From Dicaeum eximium (taxonomy: Eukaryota > Chordata > Aves > Passeriformes > Dicaeidae): a stretch of DNA of 64,000 nt. Of the stretch, positions 1 to 12,690 are shown piece by piece (position 1 is the stretch's first letter; every line of letters starts with the position of its first letter). The stretch is from positions 248,001 to 312,000 of the forward strand of contig VWZP01009951.1 of the NCBI GenBank assembly GCA_013396995.1, in the 5' to 3' direction. The translations under genes were made by a program, and so were the position numbers. The notes under the pieces are model-generated. The model saw nothing but the letters and a program-made list of their open reading frames with translations. It did not search any database and was not told the DNA's origin.

Positions 1-1009
1 TTTAAAGAGATAAATATAGAGTAAAGCAACCTCCTACCCCCTTGGAGATCTTTGAGTTCAAAGCCAAACATGTGAAATTTAGCAGTAGCTCTTTTTTATT
101 TATAGGCTGCTCATTGTTTAGCTTAGCATGAGGTTATGCTGTGTGCCTACAAGCGTGGTTAATTAGCACAAGGTCAGCAAGCTTTGCAGAACAATGACAT
201 GTTTTTTGCTAAAAAATTATTTTCTAAGGAAAAAAAAAATGTTAGCACGGGCAAATAGTGTCCAGTGTTGAAACATGATTGATTTCAGTCTTGAATAAAA
301 TTTCCCAAATACATCTTTTTGTTTGAGCAGCCACCCAGGTAGCTCTGGCCCCACTGAATTCAGCAGGGCTCAGGTCTGGATTCCCCCTTGGCTCTGATAC
401 AACTCCCTGCAATTTTATCACAGAGCTTGAGCTACAGTCAACAAGAAATGGTCATCTTTAAGGGAGAAATTCTATTCCCATAACAGCAGCTTTGAGGAGA
501 ACCAAAGTGAGCAGCACTGATCAAAAATAGGCTGTGATATAAAATTGGCTTGAAATTTAGACCCTTCCTGGAACTGTCCAAAGCTTTTTATTTCACCCAT
601 GGTGACTGCAGGACTAATAGGACACATGTCCATTAGTCTGCAGGAGGTTACTGTAATGAATAATAATGGATTTGACAGCAACCCTGAGGTAACTCAGTGG
701 CTCTGATGCTGCTTCCCAGCTCTCCCATGTTTGGCTTTCATCCTCCCTGATTTCTGCCTTCTGCCACATGCAGGAAATTAAAAAAAAAAAAAAGATTGGG
801 ACATTACTTTATGGAAAAAAAATAATGAAAATTAAACTATGACCTAGATTTCTGTTTAGGGAAGACTTTTATGAAGGGTCAGGGAAAGGGGCACAGCTAC
901 AGTGTCTCCTTGGAGAGCCAAGCTTTTTACCAAAAGGCTGGGGAAGCATGTCCACATGCTACAGAAAGGTGCTGGCAACACCTATCAATAAAGTTACAAT
1001 GATAAGTGA

Positions 1010-1340
1010 CTGGATCACAGAAGAGTTGAGGCTGGAGACCTCTCCACATGTTTCTGGAGCTGTCTGATCCAGCCCTGCACAAAGCTGGACCAGCTGGAAC
1101 AGCTTGTCCAGGACTGCATCCAGGCAGTGCTTGAATTTCTCCAGGGTTGGATAGTTCACAGCCCCTCCACTTGCACAACAAACAAGTTCTTATTCTGTTT
1201 AGGTGGAATTTCATACATTTCACTTTGCGCCTGTTGCCTCTTGTCCTGGCACCACTGAGAAGGCCCTGCTCCATCTTTACCCCTTTCCATCTATTTTTAG
1301 GTAGGACAGAGACAAGCGAAGCTTCCTCACGGAAGATGAA
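1010..1340 (-). mobile_element. CR1 LINE fragment
   Basis: Plus strand shows 'ctgatccagccctgcac', 'gaatttctccagggttgg', 'gcgcctgttgcctcttgtcc' and 'caccactgagaaggccctgctcc', the reverse complement of CR1 in family order. It is old and diverged. Confidence 0.8.
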
Positions 1341-3257
1341 CATGAAGGTTGGACCTGAGGAGGATTTATGTGGAGAACCAAAGTTAAGTTTGCTAAAATA
1401 GGAGCTGTAACTTACTTAGGATCATCTGTGACTCCAGAAGAGCCCCAGCCATCATCTTATGTGTCAGAGGGAAGCACCAGACCTTTCTCCTGGAAAAAGC
1501 CAGAACACATTTCCCAAGTTTGGATTCACCCAAAGCTGCTGCAGACAGAGGAGATCCCAGGCTGTGGCTGGGGCCAGGAGGCTACTGGACCCTCCAAGGG
1601 GAGCAGGGTATTCTTTTCAGGCAGGAAAAGGTGATTTGGAAGAGTGGATGGTCTCAGGGCCATGTGGAACTGCCAGCATGGCCTCGGGGAGTTGCAGAGG
1701 AAGGGGAGCAAAAAGCAGAACTCCCAAGAACTCCTGCCAGAATAGAGGGAAGCTCTGCCCAGGCTGGGCCCATGGAGGGATGGCACAGCTTGATAAATGC
1801 CTGCAGAGATAACACCAGTGTGAGCAGTGGTGTGAGAGGGGAACCAGTGATTTTTGAGGGTACCAGAGACCTGCAAATGCCTGGCCAGGCAGAGCTCAGA
1901 GCTCATGCCTGCTTGCACAGTGTCCTGCTGCCTCCATCACTTCCCAAGCTCTGCAGGATGAAGGGATGTTCCTGGTGAAGGGACTGGACCTGCTGGGTGC
2001 TGCTTACTGTGCTTTGATGCTTTCATACAAGGTGCCTGGGTGAGAAGGATGAAAGGTACCCAGGAAACCAAATTTGTATGAATTTCACATGGAGCTCTGT
2101 GTTCAGGGCTGGCAGTCCTAATCATACTGCATTTTCATTTCACAGAGAAGAAAAACATTTGGTTCTGAGATAGCTCTGAGTAGCACTTTATCTCCTGGGT
2201 GGTTGTTTTCCCTTTGGCATGGGGGGAGTGCTGTACTCTTAAGTGACATGCCTTGTTATAAACATAGATTGGAGCTCCGTATGTTATGGAAAACATCTCC
2301 TCAGCTAGGACACACAGAGAGCACAGTGTGCAGCTCCTGCTAGACCACGGGCAGAAATGCTCATTTGAGTCCTCACAACATCCAGCTTTGAGCAAAGGCT
2401 GGGTTGTTGGTCCCCAGCTGAAGCACAGGGACCCTGTCCCACAGATGGGTGTAACAAGGGACACCCTCCCTCCAAAGGGGCCTTTGTCTTCAGATCCACC
2501 TTCTTAGCAGGCTGGAGCTCAGCCCTGGGTCAGGCACTTGGCTTTGGACTGTGTTTCTGTGGGATCACTGAGTGCCACGAGTGTGAGCAAACTGGCTACA
2601 GAACCCAGGAATTAACTGGATTGGAATCACTTTGATTTCCACGATGGGAAAAGATTTCAGAGCTGCACACGTTTTTAGGTCACTTTTGAAATGTAAATGA
2701 AGAAATAAATTCTAAGTGTGAATTTGGGCTTGCTCAGCTTCTGCATTTGAGTCAAATTCCACATCAGTTGTAGTCGTGAAACATCTTTCCCCTGCATCAC
2801 TATTAAAGGTTGAATGTACAAATGATTTCTGAAACTATTTGGTATTTTCACATGAATTGTTTAACTTTTGCATTAACAGTCCAAACCCGTGGAGCAGCAT
2901 CACTGTCTGGTACAACCACTCACCCCCTGCCATTTCAATCTGTTTCCTGGAGATGGGTTCCACAGGTCCTTTGAAAACACCCAGCATGCTGCAACATCCT
3001 CAAAGCTCACATAGGTTCGAGATGGCTGTTGGTGTCCTCTGGAGATAGAAACAAAGCACAAAATGTACCAGTTGGGATGTACCAGAGTAGATCTGTACCA
3101 GAAAATATGTTGCTTGCTTCTATGACAACACTGGAAACATGAGAGAAATAAGACACTGCACATCCCACACATGAAAGAGCTGAAGCTGCCTGCAATCCTG
3201 CAGTGACCATAAAGCCCTCTCATCAATTAATATTCGTGTTTATTTGCATGTTTGCAT

Positions 3258-3290
3258 GACTCAGGTGTCTTGGTGCACAGCACCTGAGTC
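3258..3290. repeat. Perfect 10-bp inverted repeat, 13-bp loop
   Basis: GACTCAGGTG at 3258-3267 pairs with CACCTGAGTC at 3281-3290. Confidence 0.9.
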
Positions 3291-4739
3291 TGACATCTCC
3301 CTCCAAGACTCTCAACAGCAAGTCTTGAGTTGACTGGAGCTGTGGTGCCCCAATCCAAATTTTAGGAACCCTGAGGTGAAGGGAGCCTGTGAGGAATGAG
3401 CTGGTGGCAGTCCTGTCTTCTGCTCTCCTGATTATAACAGGGAAGAAGACAACCCCCCACTCTGCAAACAAGATTATCTGTCAGTGGTCTGGTACTGCAG
3501 AATTTAAGTGCTATCTCGACCAAGAGTGGTCCTAAAAGCAAGGTCCAAGTGCTGGACATCCCTCCTGGAATGCAGGGTCAGGAGTGTGGGGTTTTTTCTT
3601 TTTCCCCCTCCACCAGGGTGCTTGGAAGATTAAATGTCTTGCTTGAACCTCATATGCTGTAAGAGCAGTGTGAAAGTGAGGACAACACATGGTGCCCATG
3701 GAAAGCTTTCTGGGCCTGCCTTTGTGCAAGGCAGAGAGTTGTGGGTCCCAGTGAAGAGTGGCCAGGGCAGTCACAGCCCATTAATGTCCCCAGTCCCAGC
3801 TGCAGAGGAATGAGGGAATGACAACTCCAGAAGTGACTCCAGGTGTAAATGGAGCCCTAACCTGCACCCCACTCCCAGAATGTGTCTGTAGGGATTAAGA
3901 ATGGATTCTCACAAGTAGGAAACACTGTGTTCTCCTGACTGGGACCCAGCTGTGAGTGAGGGGCTCACTTGGGCTGACTCCTCATCTCCTCTGCAGTTTC
4001 CCTCCAGCAGCTCCCGAGATGGGGAGCTTTGAATGCTTAACCAGCTTTCTGCTCAGTCAGGGTTACAAGTGGAGGGTGAGTTTGCTGTCATTGTGCACCT
4101 TGCCCTTAGTTTTCTGCTTCCAACTGCACTTGAGCCACTGGGAGCAGGGGAGAATTTTCTTGAACAATGTCAGCTTGTAACTGAGAGCTTGGCATCTGGT
4201 GGATCAGAGGCTGAAATCATTCGTGCTGCTGTCTGCACAAGGCTGGGAGTGATGCAGAGGAGGCAGCTTTAATTAAAACCAGCAGCCATAGATCATGAAG
4301 CAGCCTTATCAATTTGCAGGGCTCTGGAGAGTGCTGGGCAGCGGGGATGGAGATGGACCCCAGCAGGACTTGGAATAACAGCGGAGCAAGGAGCAGAGAT
4401 ACCTGGGGCAAAGCAAACCTATCAGCCCTGATTCTGGCCTTCTCTCCCCAGACAGAGACCCCTAAACCCAGCCTGCTCAACCACGTGTGACAGGGGTGAG
4501 CTGATGCTCCCAGAGCACGCTGAGAGGCTGCTCTGTCCTCCTGACCATCGTCCAGGCTTAGGGTAGGGGACATCCTGGGGACTCAGCCAGCCCCACCCAG
4601 TGCCTATGTCAGTCTGAAACTCCTCTAGACTCCTGTTGCTAAACCACTGAATGGCCTCAGGTATTTGACGTGGGGCAGCAGAGGAGATGAAAAATATTTT
4701 GTATATGTATAAAAATAAATTAACATCCCATCCCTGAAG

Positions 4740-4876
4740 TGTTCAAAGGCTTTTGTGTTCAAAGTGTTGGACAGGGCTTGGAGCAACCAGATAATGGAAG
4801 GTGTCCCTGGCCATGGCAGGGAGTGGAACAAGATGATCTCTAAGATGATCCAACCCAAACCAGTCTGTGATCCTAA
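4740..4876 (+). mobile_element. CR1 LINE 3' fragment
   Basis: Reads 'ttggacagggcttggagcaa', 'gtgtccctggccatggcagg' and 'tccaacccaaaccagtctgtgatcc'. This is the CR1 3' end in plus orientation. Confidence 0.88.
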
Positions 4877-5438
4877 AATTATATGCATAAAAAATGCACT
4901 TTTAAAATCTTGCTGAAAAAATCTTTATGCAGCAGTGCATACAAAAAAAAATTCTCTGTGCTGATTGTGCTGGAGAGAACATCCTATAGTATAAGCCAAT
5001 ATCTATAAATCCCTGTGCTAAAAGGTGAAGCAGCACATTTAAAGAGAAGCCTTTGGCTTTGTGCTCCAGGTGAAGGCAGGCTGAAGGTCTGCATTCTGCC
5101 CCTGGATGTGGATTTGCATCGCCAGGATCTGATCTGGTGCTCAGTGGAGCTCAAACTGGGAATATGCCTTTGCTTTTCATTAGATTTGCTGAAAGCAGCT
5201 AGATATATTATTCATGAGCATCTCCTGTGGAAGTCACAGACCAGTTTTCCTGGACTGCATTCAATGGAACAGATTTCCATGGAGCACGGCAATGGGACTG
5301 AAAGTCTTGTGTGAAACTTCTGTCAGCTACGCCCAGAGAAACTCATGAACATCCCAATCCACAAGAGACTGCAGAATACTGAGTTCGCTACCTCTAGGAA
5401 TTCGAAAATTACAAGTCAGGCCTCAGTCATAACTTTTT

Positions 5439-5478
5439 TGGGTTTTGTTTTTTTTTTGCTTTTTTTTTTCTTTTTAAT
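5439..5478. repeat. T-rich low-complexity tract
   Basis: Nearly uninterrupted T runs with single G and C bases, followed by 'aataaaaag'. Confidence 0.85.
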
Positions 5479-5861
5479 AAAAAGAAACCTCAGGGTCTTT
5501 ATTTGCTTAATGTAAACTCATTACACTGTTTGCTCAGTGTAAACACTGAGTTCTTGTTCTCAGGCCCTCATAGTTGTGGAAACAAATCTATTTGTAAATG
5601 AAAAGCCAGATTCTCTGGCAATAGCAACTCTGGAGAAGCTGACTGCATGTTTCATAACTCTTCTGGGGTGAACTGAACACTCCTGCAGGTTATTGCTACC
5701 ACGTGAGGTGGATCTTCTCCATCTGGACTTGTGTGTAGTGCAGGTTATCACCCCTGAGCTTAGGAACTGGTAGCTGGTTTTAAAAATCTCCCAAACTGAG
5801 CCTTCCCAACCAAGCAAAGCACGTCTGAGGGGAGAGCTTGAATCTGTGGACTTCATGGAGT

Positions 5862-5992
5862 CTTTAATGTCAGGCTGGACAGGGCTTGGAGCAACCTGGG
5901 ATAGTGGAAGCTTTCCCTGCCCATGTTGAGGTGGAACTAAAGGAGTTCTGGGGTTCCTTCCAGCCCAAATCATCCTGGATTATCTGATTCTA
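5862..5992 (+). mobile_element. CR1 LINE 3' fragment
   Basis: Reads 'ggctggacagggcttggagc', 'aacctgggatagtggaagc' and 'ccttccagcccaaatcatcc', with a terminal 'tgattctatgca'. Plus orientation. Confidence 0.88.
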
Positions 5993-6186
5993 TGCATATC
6001 TCCAAATAATGGCTGTGAAAAATGAGCTTTCTTGGCTCCTGCTTGTCCAGGAGGAGCGGCAGCCTGCACAGCCTGTGCTGGCAGCAGGGGCAGAGAAGCT
6101 GGCAAAGCATAGAGGTGCCCTCTGCTCTTGCTTTGGGATGACACAAAGATTATTTTAATCTTAGGTCTGAACTGCTGCCAAGCTTT

Positions 6187-6232
6187 ATTTTATATATATA
6201 TATATATGAAAAGGGGAAAAAAAATATATATG
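6187..6232. repeat. Short TA microsatellites
   Basis: A (TA)n run from about 6189 to 6207, then a purine-rich spacer and a second shorter TA run. Confidence 0.85.
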
Positions 6233-8508
6233 AGAAGGAAGGCAAGCATGGGAAACTTATGGGTACATTTTAGCCATGTGAATGATGCTGCATCTGCTCC
6301 CATTCACTCTTCCCTCCTCCATTTCCCACATCTGACTCCCTGGACGGATCCCATTGCTCTGCCAAGTACAGCAAGCACCCAGGGCCAGTGTCTTGCTCAG
6401 ATGTTGAGGTGTTGGATCAGCTGCAGTAGGGAAAAGCCAGTACACACAGAGGACTCAAGACTTCAGATGTAGTAAAGCTTCATAACAGAAACCAACAGCT
6501 TTCCAGCTTGTGTCCTTCCCCCTTGGAAGACAACATAAACAGAAGAAGAATTTCAAAAGTTACCCATTTCTGTGAAATGCTGCCCCTATATGTCCTTAAT
6601 TGTGGAAACTTTGGGGTTGCAAAGTGGCTTCTGAAGAAGGTATGTAGCACTTGTCTAGCTGTGATGTTGGATCAAGCTCACCAGCTGACACAGCTGCATT
6701 TGGCCATCCAACACTTTGCCTGTTTTAACATGAATCTCACTTGCTGATGAGCATTTTATTTCAAAGCTCATCTCTTGAAACCAAGTCCCTGTTTGTGAGG
6801 AAATGGTGCATCTCCAAACCAGCACTTCCTCCTGTGCTCACCTGGGCTTGCAGGGCAGCAAGTCTGAGGTTCAGGTTGCGCTGAAAACATTCAGCACAGC
6901 TCTGCTGGCAACCTTTTCACCTCAGCAGTTAATCTCTCCTGCTGGCAACCATTCCTGTTTACCCATCCACACGGAATGTCCCTTCCTGGAGCGTGTCCCT
7001 GCCAGCAGGACCTGGTGGCATGGAGGCAGCTGACTCTGATAAACTGAGTTACAGCCAAACCTCTGCACCAAGAGGCCTGGAACACCCAGTGCCACACACA
7101 TGTCAAACCAGGAGCTGCCTTTGCTTTCTCCCAGAGGAAATCTTCCCAGCGTTCAGCTGTGGTGTTCCTCAGTGCTGAAACAGCTTTAGGAAGAGGATCA
7201 GGCTGTGAGGATCAGCTGTGCCACCTCGTTCAGAGCTGCCCTCAGTGTTGCAACCCAGGGCCTGTAAAAACTCTCAGTGGCGGCAGGTTCCTCCTCTCAC
7301 AAATTCCTGAAGCTTTTAGGGAGGATTGAGCCTTGCTGAGCTGTGAGGCTCTAAGGAGCTGGGCCAAGGAGAGTGGAGTTAGAGCCTGTGGGAAGCTTTA
7401 ATCTAGAAAGCCAAGCTCTGACTCAAGCAGCTGCACTGACTTTGTGCAGTGGCCTCCCATAGCTGCCGAGTGTGGGTGTTCAAAGTGCCTGGAAATGCTC
7501 CCTGGCACGGGAGGTGTTCCCATTCTGTCAGGGGAGACAAAGAAAGGACATGGAAGGGAGGTAAAATAATGGATGCTGTGTTAGCCTGTCCTAAAGTGTG
7601 AGAAAGCTTAGAATAAAATTGCATGAGCTTTCTGAGAACGCAGGAGGCTGCGGAGGGGACATCTGAGTGTACCATCTGGGGTGAGAGCTCTTGTCTGGTG
7701 CTGAGGAGGCTGGACTGCTGGATCTCAGAGAATTTGGCTGCTGCCATGTCACAGCAGGCTGAGTCATTGCCTGTTGAGTCTTAAAAATCTGCTTTTCCTT
7801 GTGCCCTCTGCGCCTGTGCTGCTTCACAGGTGCCCTCGGGTATCAATCAGCCTTCAGGGTGAGCAGGGATGTGCAGACCCTCAGGCTCTCTCCAGCACAG
7901 AGTTACAGGAGATTTCTGACTCAAAGGTGGGTTTTTAGCTGTTTTTACACTTTTATCTGTTTATTTTACCTTAGCAAAGGAGTCAAACTTCTTATTTCTT
8001 AAGAAAAACAAACTCTCCAAGAAGATGGCGATCCTTTGGAAGGCTTCAGAGGTGCTGAGGTTCCGTGCTCATTTCTGATGGCCTATCTGGCCAAGGTTTG
8101 ACTCTGGTGCCTGGGACTCCTTGCTCGAGCATCAACAGGATTGGCTTTTATGCAACTTGCCAAAAATAATAATTTTGGTACTACTCAAGAGGAGGGTGGG
8201 GTTTTTTTCCCTCTCAGCACTTGTACAACACCAAGTCTTGTGGGGGCACCGAGAAAGGATCTGTGTTTCCTAAAACACGAGAGCTCCAAGCTCTGACGGT
8301 CAACAAGTGAGAGTGCTTTTATTCAGGCTTTTGAAATATCTACATAACTCTAGATTTGGTGTGCAAAGTTTTTGGTGTACATATATTTTTATTGTCTCCT
8401 TGCAATCTCTTTTTGGCTTTGACCTTGGAAGGATGGTAAAATGAATCTGTTTATAAGAGTGCTGAGCCAATGTGGAGACACCTGGGTTTTCTTGCCTCTT
8501 CTTCTTTT

Positions 8509-8563
8509 TTTAGGGACCTTCTAAGGGACCTTCTTAGGGACCAACTAAGCAAGTTGCTTAGTT
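8509..8563. repeat. 12-bp tandem triplet next to a 21-bp perfect palindrome
   Basis: Three 12-bp units of the form ctaagggacctt (8509-8542) run into AACTAAGCAA, G, TTGCTTAGTT (8543-8563). The palindrome is perfect around a single central base. Confidence 0.9.
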
Positions 8564-10659
8564 TCTTTCAACCTTCCCTTCTTTGCTGTCTTAAACGCTT
8601 GGGGAACTTAAGAAAAATGTGCTGTAAGAGACTCAGCAGTACTGCAACTTGTGAATGAAAAATGAGAATTACTTAGAGATAAAAGATTATTAACATAGTG
8701 GGAACGTCTCCTGGAAACTTAATGCAGGATATCAAATATACAGTGTATTTAAAATGTTCATAAAATCAGGTTTTTATTCTTGCAGAACTTTTAAATGGCT
8801 CCTAAGATTGATCAGTACTGGTTGGCTGCGTATGGGGGTGCGTGGAGACTTGCCTGGAATTTATTTAAATTTCCTTGGGGATCATGTGACTTTCTTGAGG
8901 CCCAAAGTCCCGAATCAAATATTTGTTGTGACAATCAGCACATTTGCTCGATCCATTTGTGACAGATGCACGCATGCTATTCTTTTGCTAAAGAAGAGTA
9001 GGGCAAAGCAGTGATATCACCCTCCAATTAAGGATGTGGCTAAGAGGCTGGGAAGGGCAGGGGACAGCCTGTCCTGCTCTGGTGGCAAAGGCTCGCACAG
9101 CCTGGTGACACAATTATAAATGTCCCAGCAGGTCTGCCCAGGCTGCTCGGTTTGCTGACTGTAAACAAGTCTCCAAACCCATGTGACATGAGCTTGGGTG
9201 TCCTGTAAGCAGATCTCTCACTCTGGGAAAGGGAACGTGTCCCAGGACCCTGCAGCTCTGCTCACAGGGGGACACTGAGGGGACAAGGACCTAGTCCTGA
9301 TGAGGCCTGTCTGAAGCTAAATTTTAAGGAAAACCAGCAAAGGGTTTCCCAACACAGTTACAGAGAGAGTTGCTTCCCATATTTGCTGTGAGTGGCAGCA
9401 GGAGGACACCCTCAGATGCTCAGAGCACTCATTCCTGGGGCTTTGCTGGCACAGCAATTGCAGACACCCAGGAGCCTGGTGGGCACAGATCACTGCAGGA
9501 GGAGCTCAGCCCACGTTTGTGCAGTGGAATGCTGTCCTGCCCATGGAACCACGCTGAGGGTCTCACCTGCACAGCCCCAGGGGGGTGCAAAACAGGGGGT
9601 GGCCACTCATCCCCTCAGCTGCCAAAATTCAGGAGGAAGAGACAATTACAAATGCTAAAGATGCCAATTAGACCTCCAAATAAATGATCTTCTGTGGCTG
9701 GGAGAAGCACCACTACTTACCAACACGTGGGAAGCTGTGTGGGTGTCAACAGAGACTTCAAGCAGCCCGTTGAGGCTGAGGTTTTACTCCTGGTGGAATT
9801 TGTTCATTTATTATTTCCCCAGTAGACATTTGGAGTAAGGTCCCTGCTTGTTCAGAAGCTCCCAGTGAGGTTTTTAATGTCAGTATTGATTAGGAACATG
9901 GAAGGTGGATTTTACTAAGAGGTGCTCTAATGTGATATCCTCTGAATAATTATTTCCTACCTGTGGTCAAAACAAAAGATTAAAGCAACACAATACTAAA
10001 ATCTTCATATGAACTCAGTGCTTAGGTACATTTTCTTCAAATGTATGCTAAATGACAAAGATACCTTTTAATGGATGAGAATCCATCACTATTGCCTTAT
10101 TTTATTCAAACTTATCGATACCTGTCTTGTGGTCTCTTACTTTCTGTGCAAAAATGATCTCCTCTGGTGCAAAACTCTCTCCTGCAAGGACCACTAACAG
10201 CAAATCATCCTATGGGTATTTAGTTAAAGAACATTTGAAATTTTCAGCTGGAAAAAGGAAATGGATTGGAAAACCCTCTGAAAATCGGGTGACTCCACTG
10301 GCATCAGTCAGCTCTGGAGTTGATAAATCAAAGCTTTGCCAGCTGAAGTGTCTCACCAGGAGTGCCAGTAAGTAAGGTTCTTTGTCAGAGCCTTGAGGTA
10401 TGTGTGTGGTAGGAGTGAGACAATGGCTTTGGACTTGTTAGGCATGAGAAATCCCTTCTGGAGAGCACCATCCATCTGTTTTCCCAATCTCTGCCTGGGT
10501 TCTGTACTTGGTTACGTGACTTCCCCTTGAGAACATTTCCTCTGAATATTGTTTGTAAATATTTCCAAGAAACCAACAAACTATTGTTTGGCTTCTGTCT
10601 TTATTTTGTTCATTTCTTTTTCCTTTCCTCAATTTTTTTTTCTGGATAACTTTTCAGCA

Positions 10660-10780
10660 GGGAACATTACTGCTGGGGGTCTTTTCAGCAGGTTGGGGAG
10701 GGAGGGGGTTGTTGTTCCTGGGTTTGGGCAGTTTGTTTGGCTGTGACTTTGTTGTTGTTGTTGTCTTTTCCCTCCATTTC
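10660..10780. repeat. G/T-rich low-complexity stretch
   Basis: Contains gggaggga, gtttgtttgg and (gtt)n runs. Confidence 0.7.
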
Positions 10781-11084
10781 TGACAGTCTGGGGAGGTACG
10801 TGGTTCTCTGTTTTGGTTTGGGTTTGGTTTTTTTTGACCTTTGTGAATTATTTATACAGGCAGGCATTTCTGAGGGTGAGGTTTTCTTTGGGTTTTGCTG
10901 TTTGCTTGTTTGTTATATCTTGGGGCACTTTTTGTTGTTGTTTGGCTTTTGTTACCCTGAAGTTCAGTTTGCTCTTTGTAACTTCCAAGTGGCTCCTGTG
11001 GCTGGGAGCTTCTGTAGCTGCTTCTTGACAGCCTGACTTACAAACTAAAAGCACTTTTCCCTTCACTCCCAGGCTGCCCACTGC

Positions 11085-11165
11085 TCAGGGAGAGTGCAGG
11101 GCCAGGAGCTGGACTTCAGTGATCCTTCTGGGTTCCTTCCAACTCTGGATATTCTGGGACTGAAT
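11085..11165 (+). mobile_element. CR1 LINE 3' tail
   Basis: Contains 'agctggacttcagtgatcc', 'tgggttccttccaactc' and 'ggatattctgggactgaa', the 3' end of a second CR1 subfamily, in plus orientation. Confidence 0.7.
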
Positions 11166-11589
11166 CTGTGTTTAAGGAAAGCAGTGGGTGCCACTTGCCT
11201 TGTCTTTAGTCAGGCTTTGGTGAAGCATCCCTCAATTTAATTGTGTCCAGTTTGGGGTGTTCCTGCCTGGATGGGTGGACTACTAAAGTGTGAGAAAACT
11301 GCCAGGATCATTGGGGCAGTGGTTTGGGCTCTGTCTGGAGGATCTTACAAGGGTAGTTATTCAGAAATTCCCCCAGGCCCTGTCTTGCTCCTGCTTTGGC
11401 AAGGAGGGTGGCTGGAGGCACCTGACTTTGAGGAAAATGGTTTGGGAAGCATGAGCATTGAGCCCAATGTCAGGTCATCCACGACTTCCATCGGAGCTAT
11501 TCCTTGATTTTCAGGCTTAGATAAAAATTTTGCATTGCTCTACAGTACCCAAATAAGCCCTCTGAGGTTTACTTCCTCAAGTACTGAAC

Positions 11590-11745
11590 CTATAAGGTAT
11601 TAAAAAACCCCCAAACCCAACAAAAAAACCATCCCTCAAAATCACAAACAAATAAAACCACACATGCACACAAAACCCAAAAAAACCAAAAAACCACATA
11701 CACAAAAACCCCAAACACACAAAAAACACTCCAAATAATCCCAAA
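11590..11745. repeat. A/C-rich low-complexity stretch
   Basis: Runs of aaac, caaaa and ccaaac with few G or T bases. It reads as Pro/Phe-poor shadow frames only. Confidence 0.85.
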
Positions 11746-12584
11746 CACATTTATTCATTTGCTTTACCCCTCTAGAGATCACACTGGGTATTTTATCTGC
11801 CTGCCTTAGCCAATTCCCAAAAAAGGACACCTCCAGAATGTGTTTTATCCCTAAGGCATCCCTTCAAATAGGTTTCTTCCTTGTCTCTCTGCCTGGCCAT
11901 GGGTTCACATGTGTCAGACCTGGACCCCCTTTCCCCCTTTTCCTGGGCTCCTTCCCTTACCCACACTGAAATCTCCCAGCTGGGAAGAAACTCTGACTTT
12001 TCATTCCTTTGGCATTTATCAATTCTCTTTTTCTGCAGCCTTAAAAAAGTAAAAATGAGCAGGCAGTTCCTTCAACACCTCAATGAAAAGATGTAGAAAT
12101 AATACAAGCTGATTTCACTCCTGTCTTGTTAAAAGGAAAGAAATAGCCGGTGGTATAAATATGCAATTAAAAATAATAGCAATTAGAGCATCTCAAGAAT
12201 GAAACAGGAGCTTGCTGTGAGGTAGAGCTGCTTTCCCTTTTGCCTGTGCTTCTAATTCCAAACTCTTTGACGTTGGGATCTAATCTTAACAGCTGATGCT
12301 CAACTTCTGTTTTTGCCACTGCACGTTAAATGTCATGATGTACACTCAGCTCTGCCTCAGACCTTCTCTGCCTGTCAGTGGGGCCAGGACAGCCACACCT
12401 GGAAACCCCTGCATGCTTTTGCACGGATCAGCTTCATTTTTTCATGGACAAAGGAAAAAGATGCCTTCTGGGGTGAACCTGGGTCTCCTGCTCTCTCATG
12501 TGCTGCTTGAAAAAGTGATTTTTGGTGTGAGCTGAGACCTCAGCATCACTAAAGATCAAACAGTCCCTGCAATGGCCCTGTTTC

Positions 12585-12690
12585 ATAGAATCCTGCAATG
12601 GCTTGGCTTGGAAGGGACCTTAAAGATCCCTTTAATTCCCACCCTCTGCCATGGGCAGGGACACTTTCCACTAGACCAGGTTGCTCAGAG
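12585..12690 (-). mobile_element. CR1 LINE 3' fragment
   Basis: Plus strand reads 'catagaatcctgcaatgg', 'cttggaagggaccttaaag', 'ccatgggcagggacac' and 'ccactagaccaggttgctc', the reverse complement of the CR1 3' end. Confidence 0.88.

Larger units (their letters stand above)
1..12584. other. Intergenic DNA, left part
   Basis: Apart from the CR1 fragments and simple repeats listed separately, I recognise no exon, RNA gene or repeat family. Open frames here are short, overlap on both strands, often lack an ATG and show no family similarity. Confidence 0.6.
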
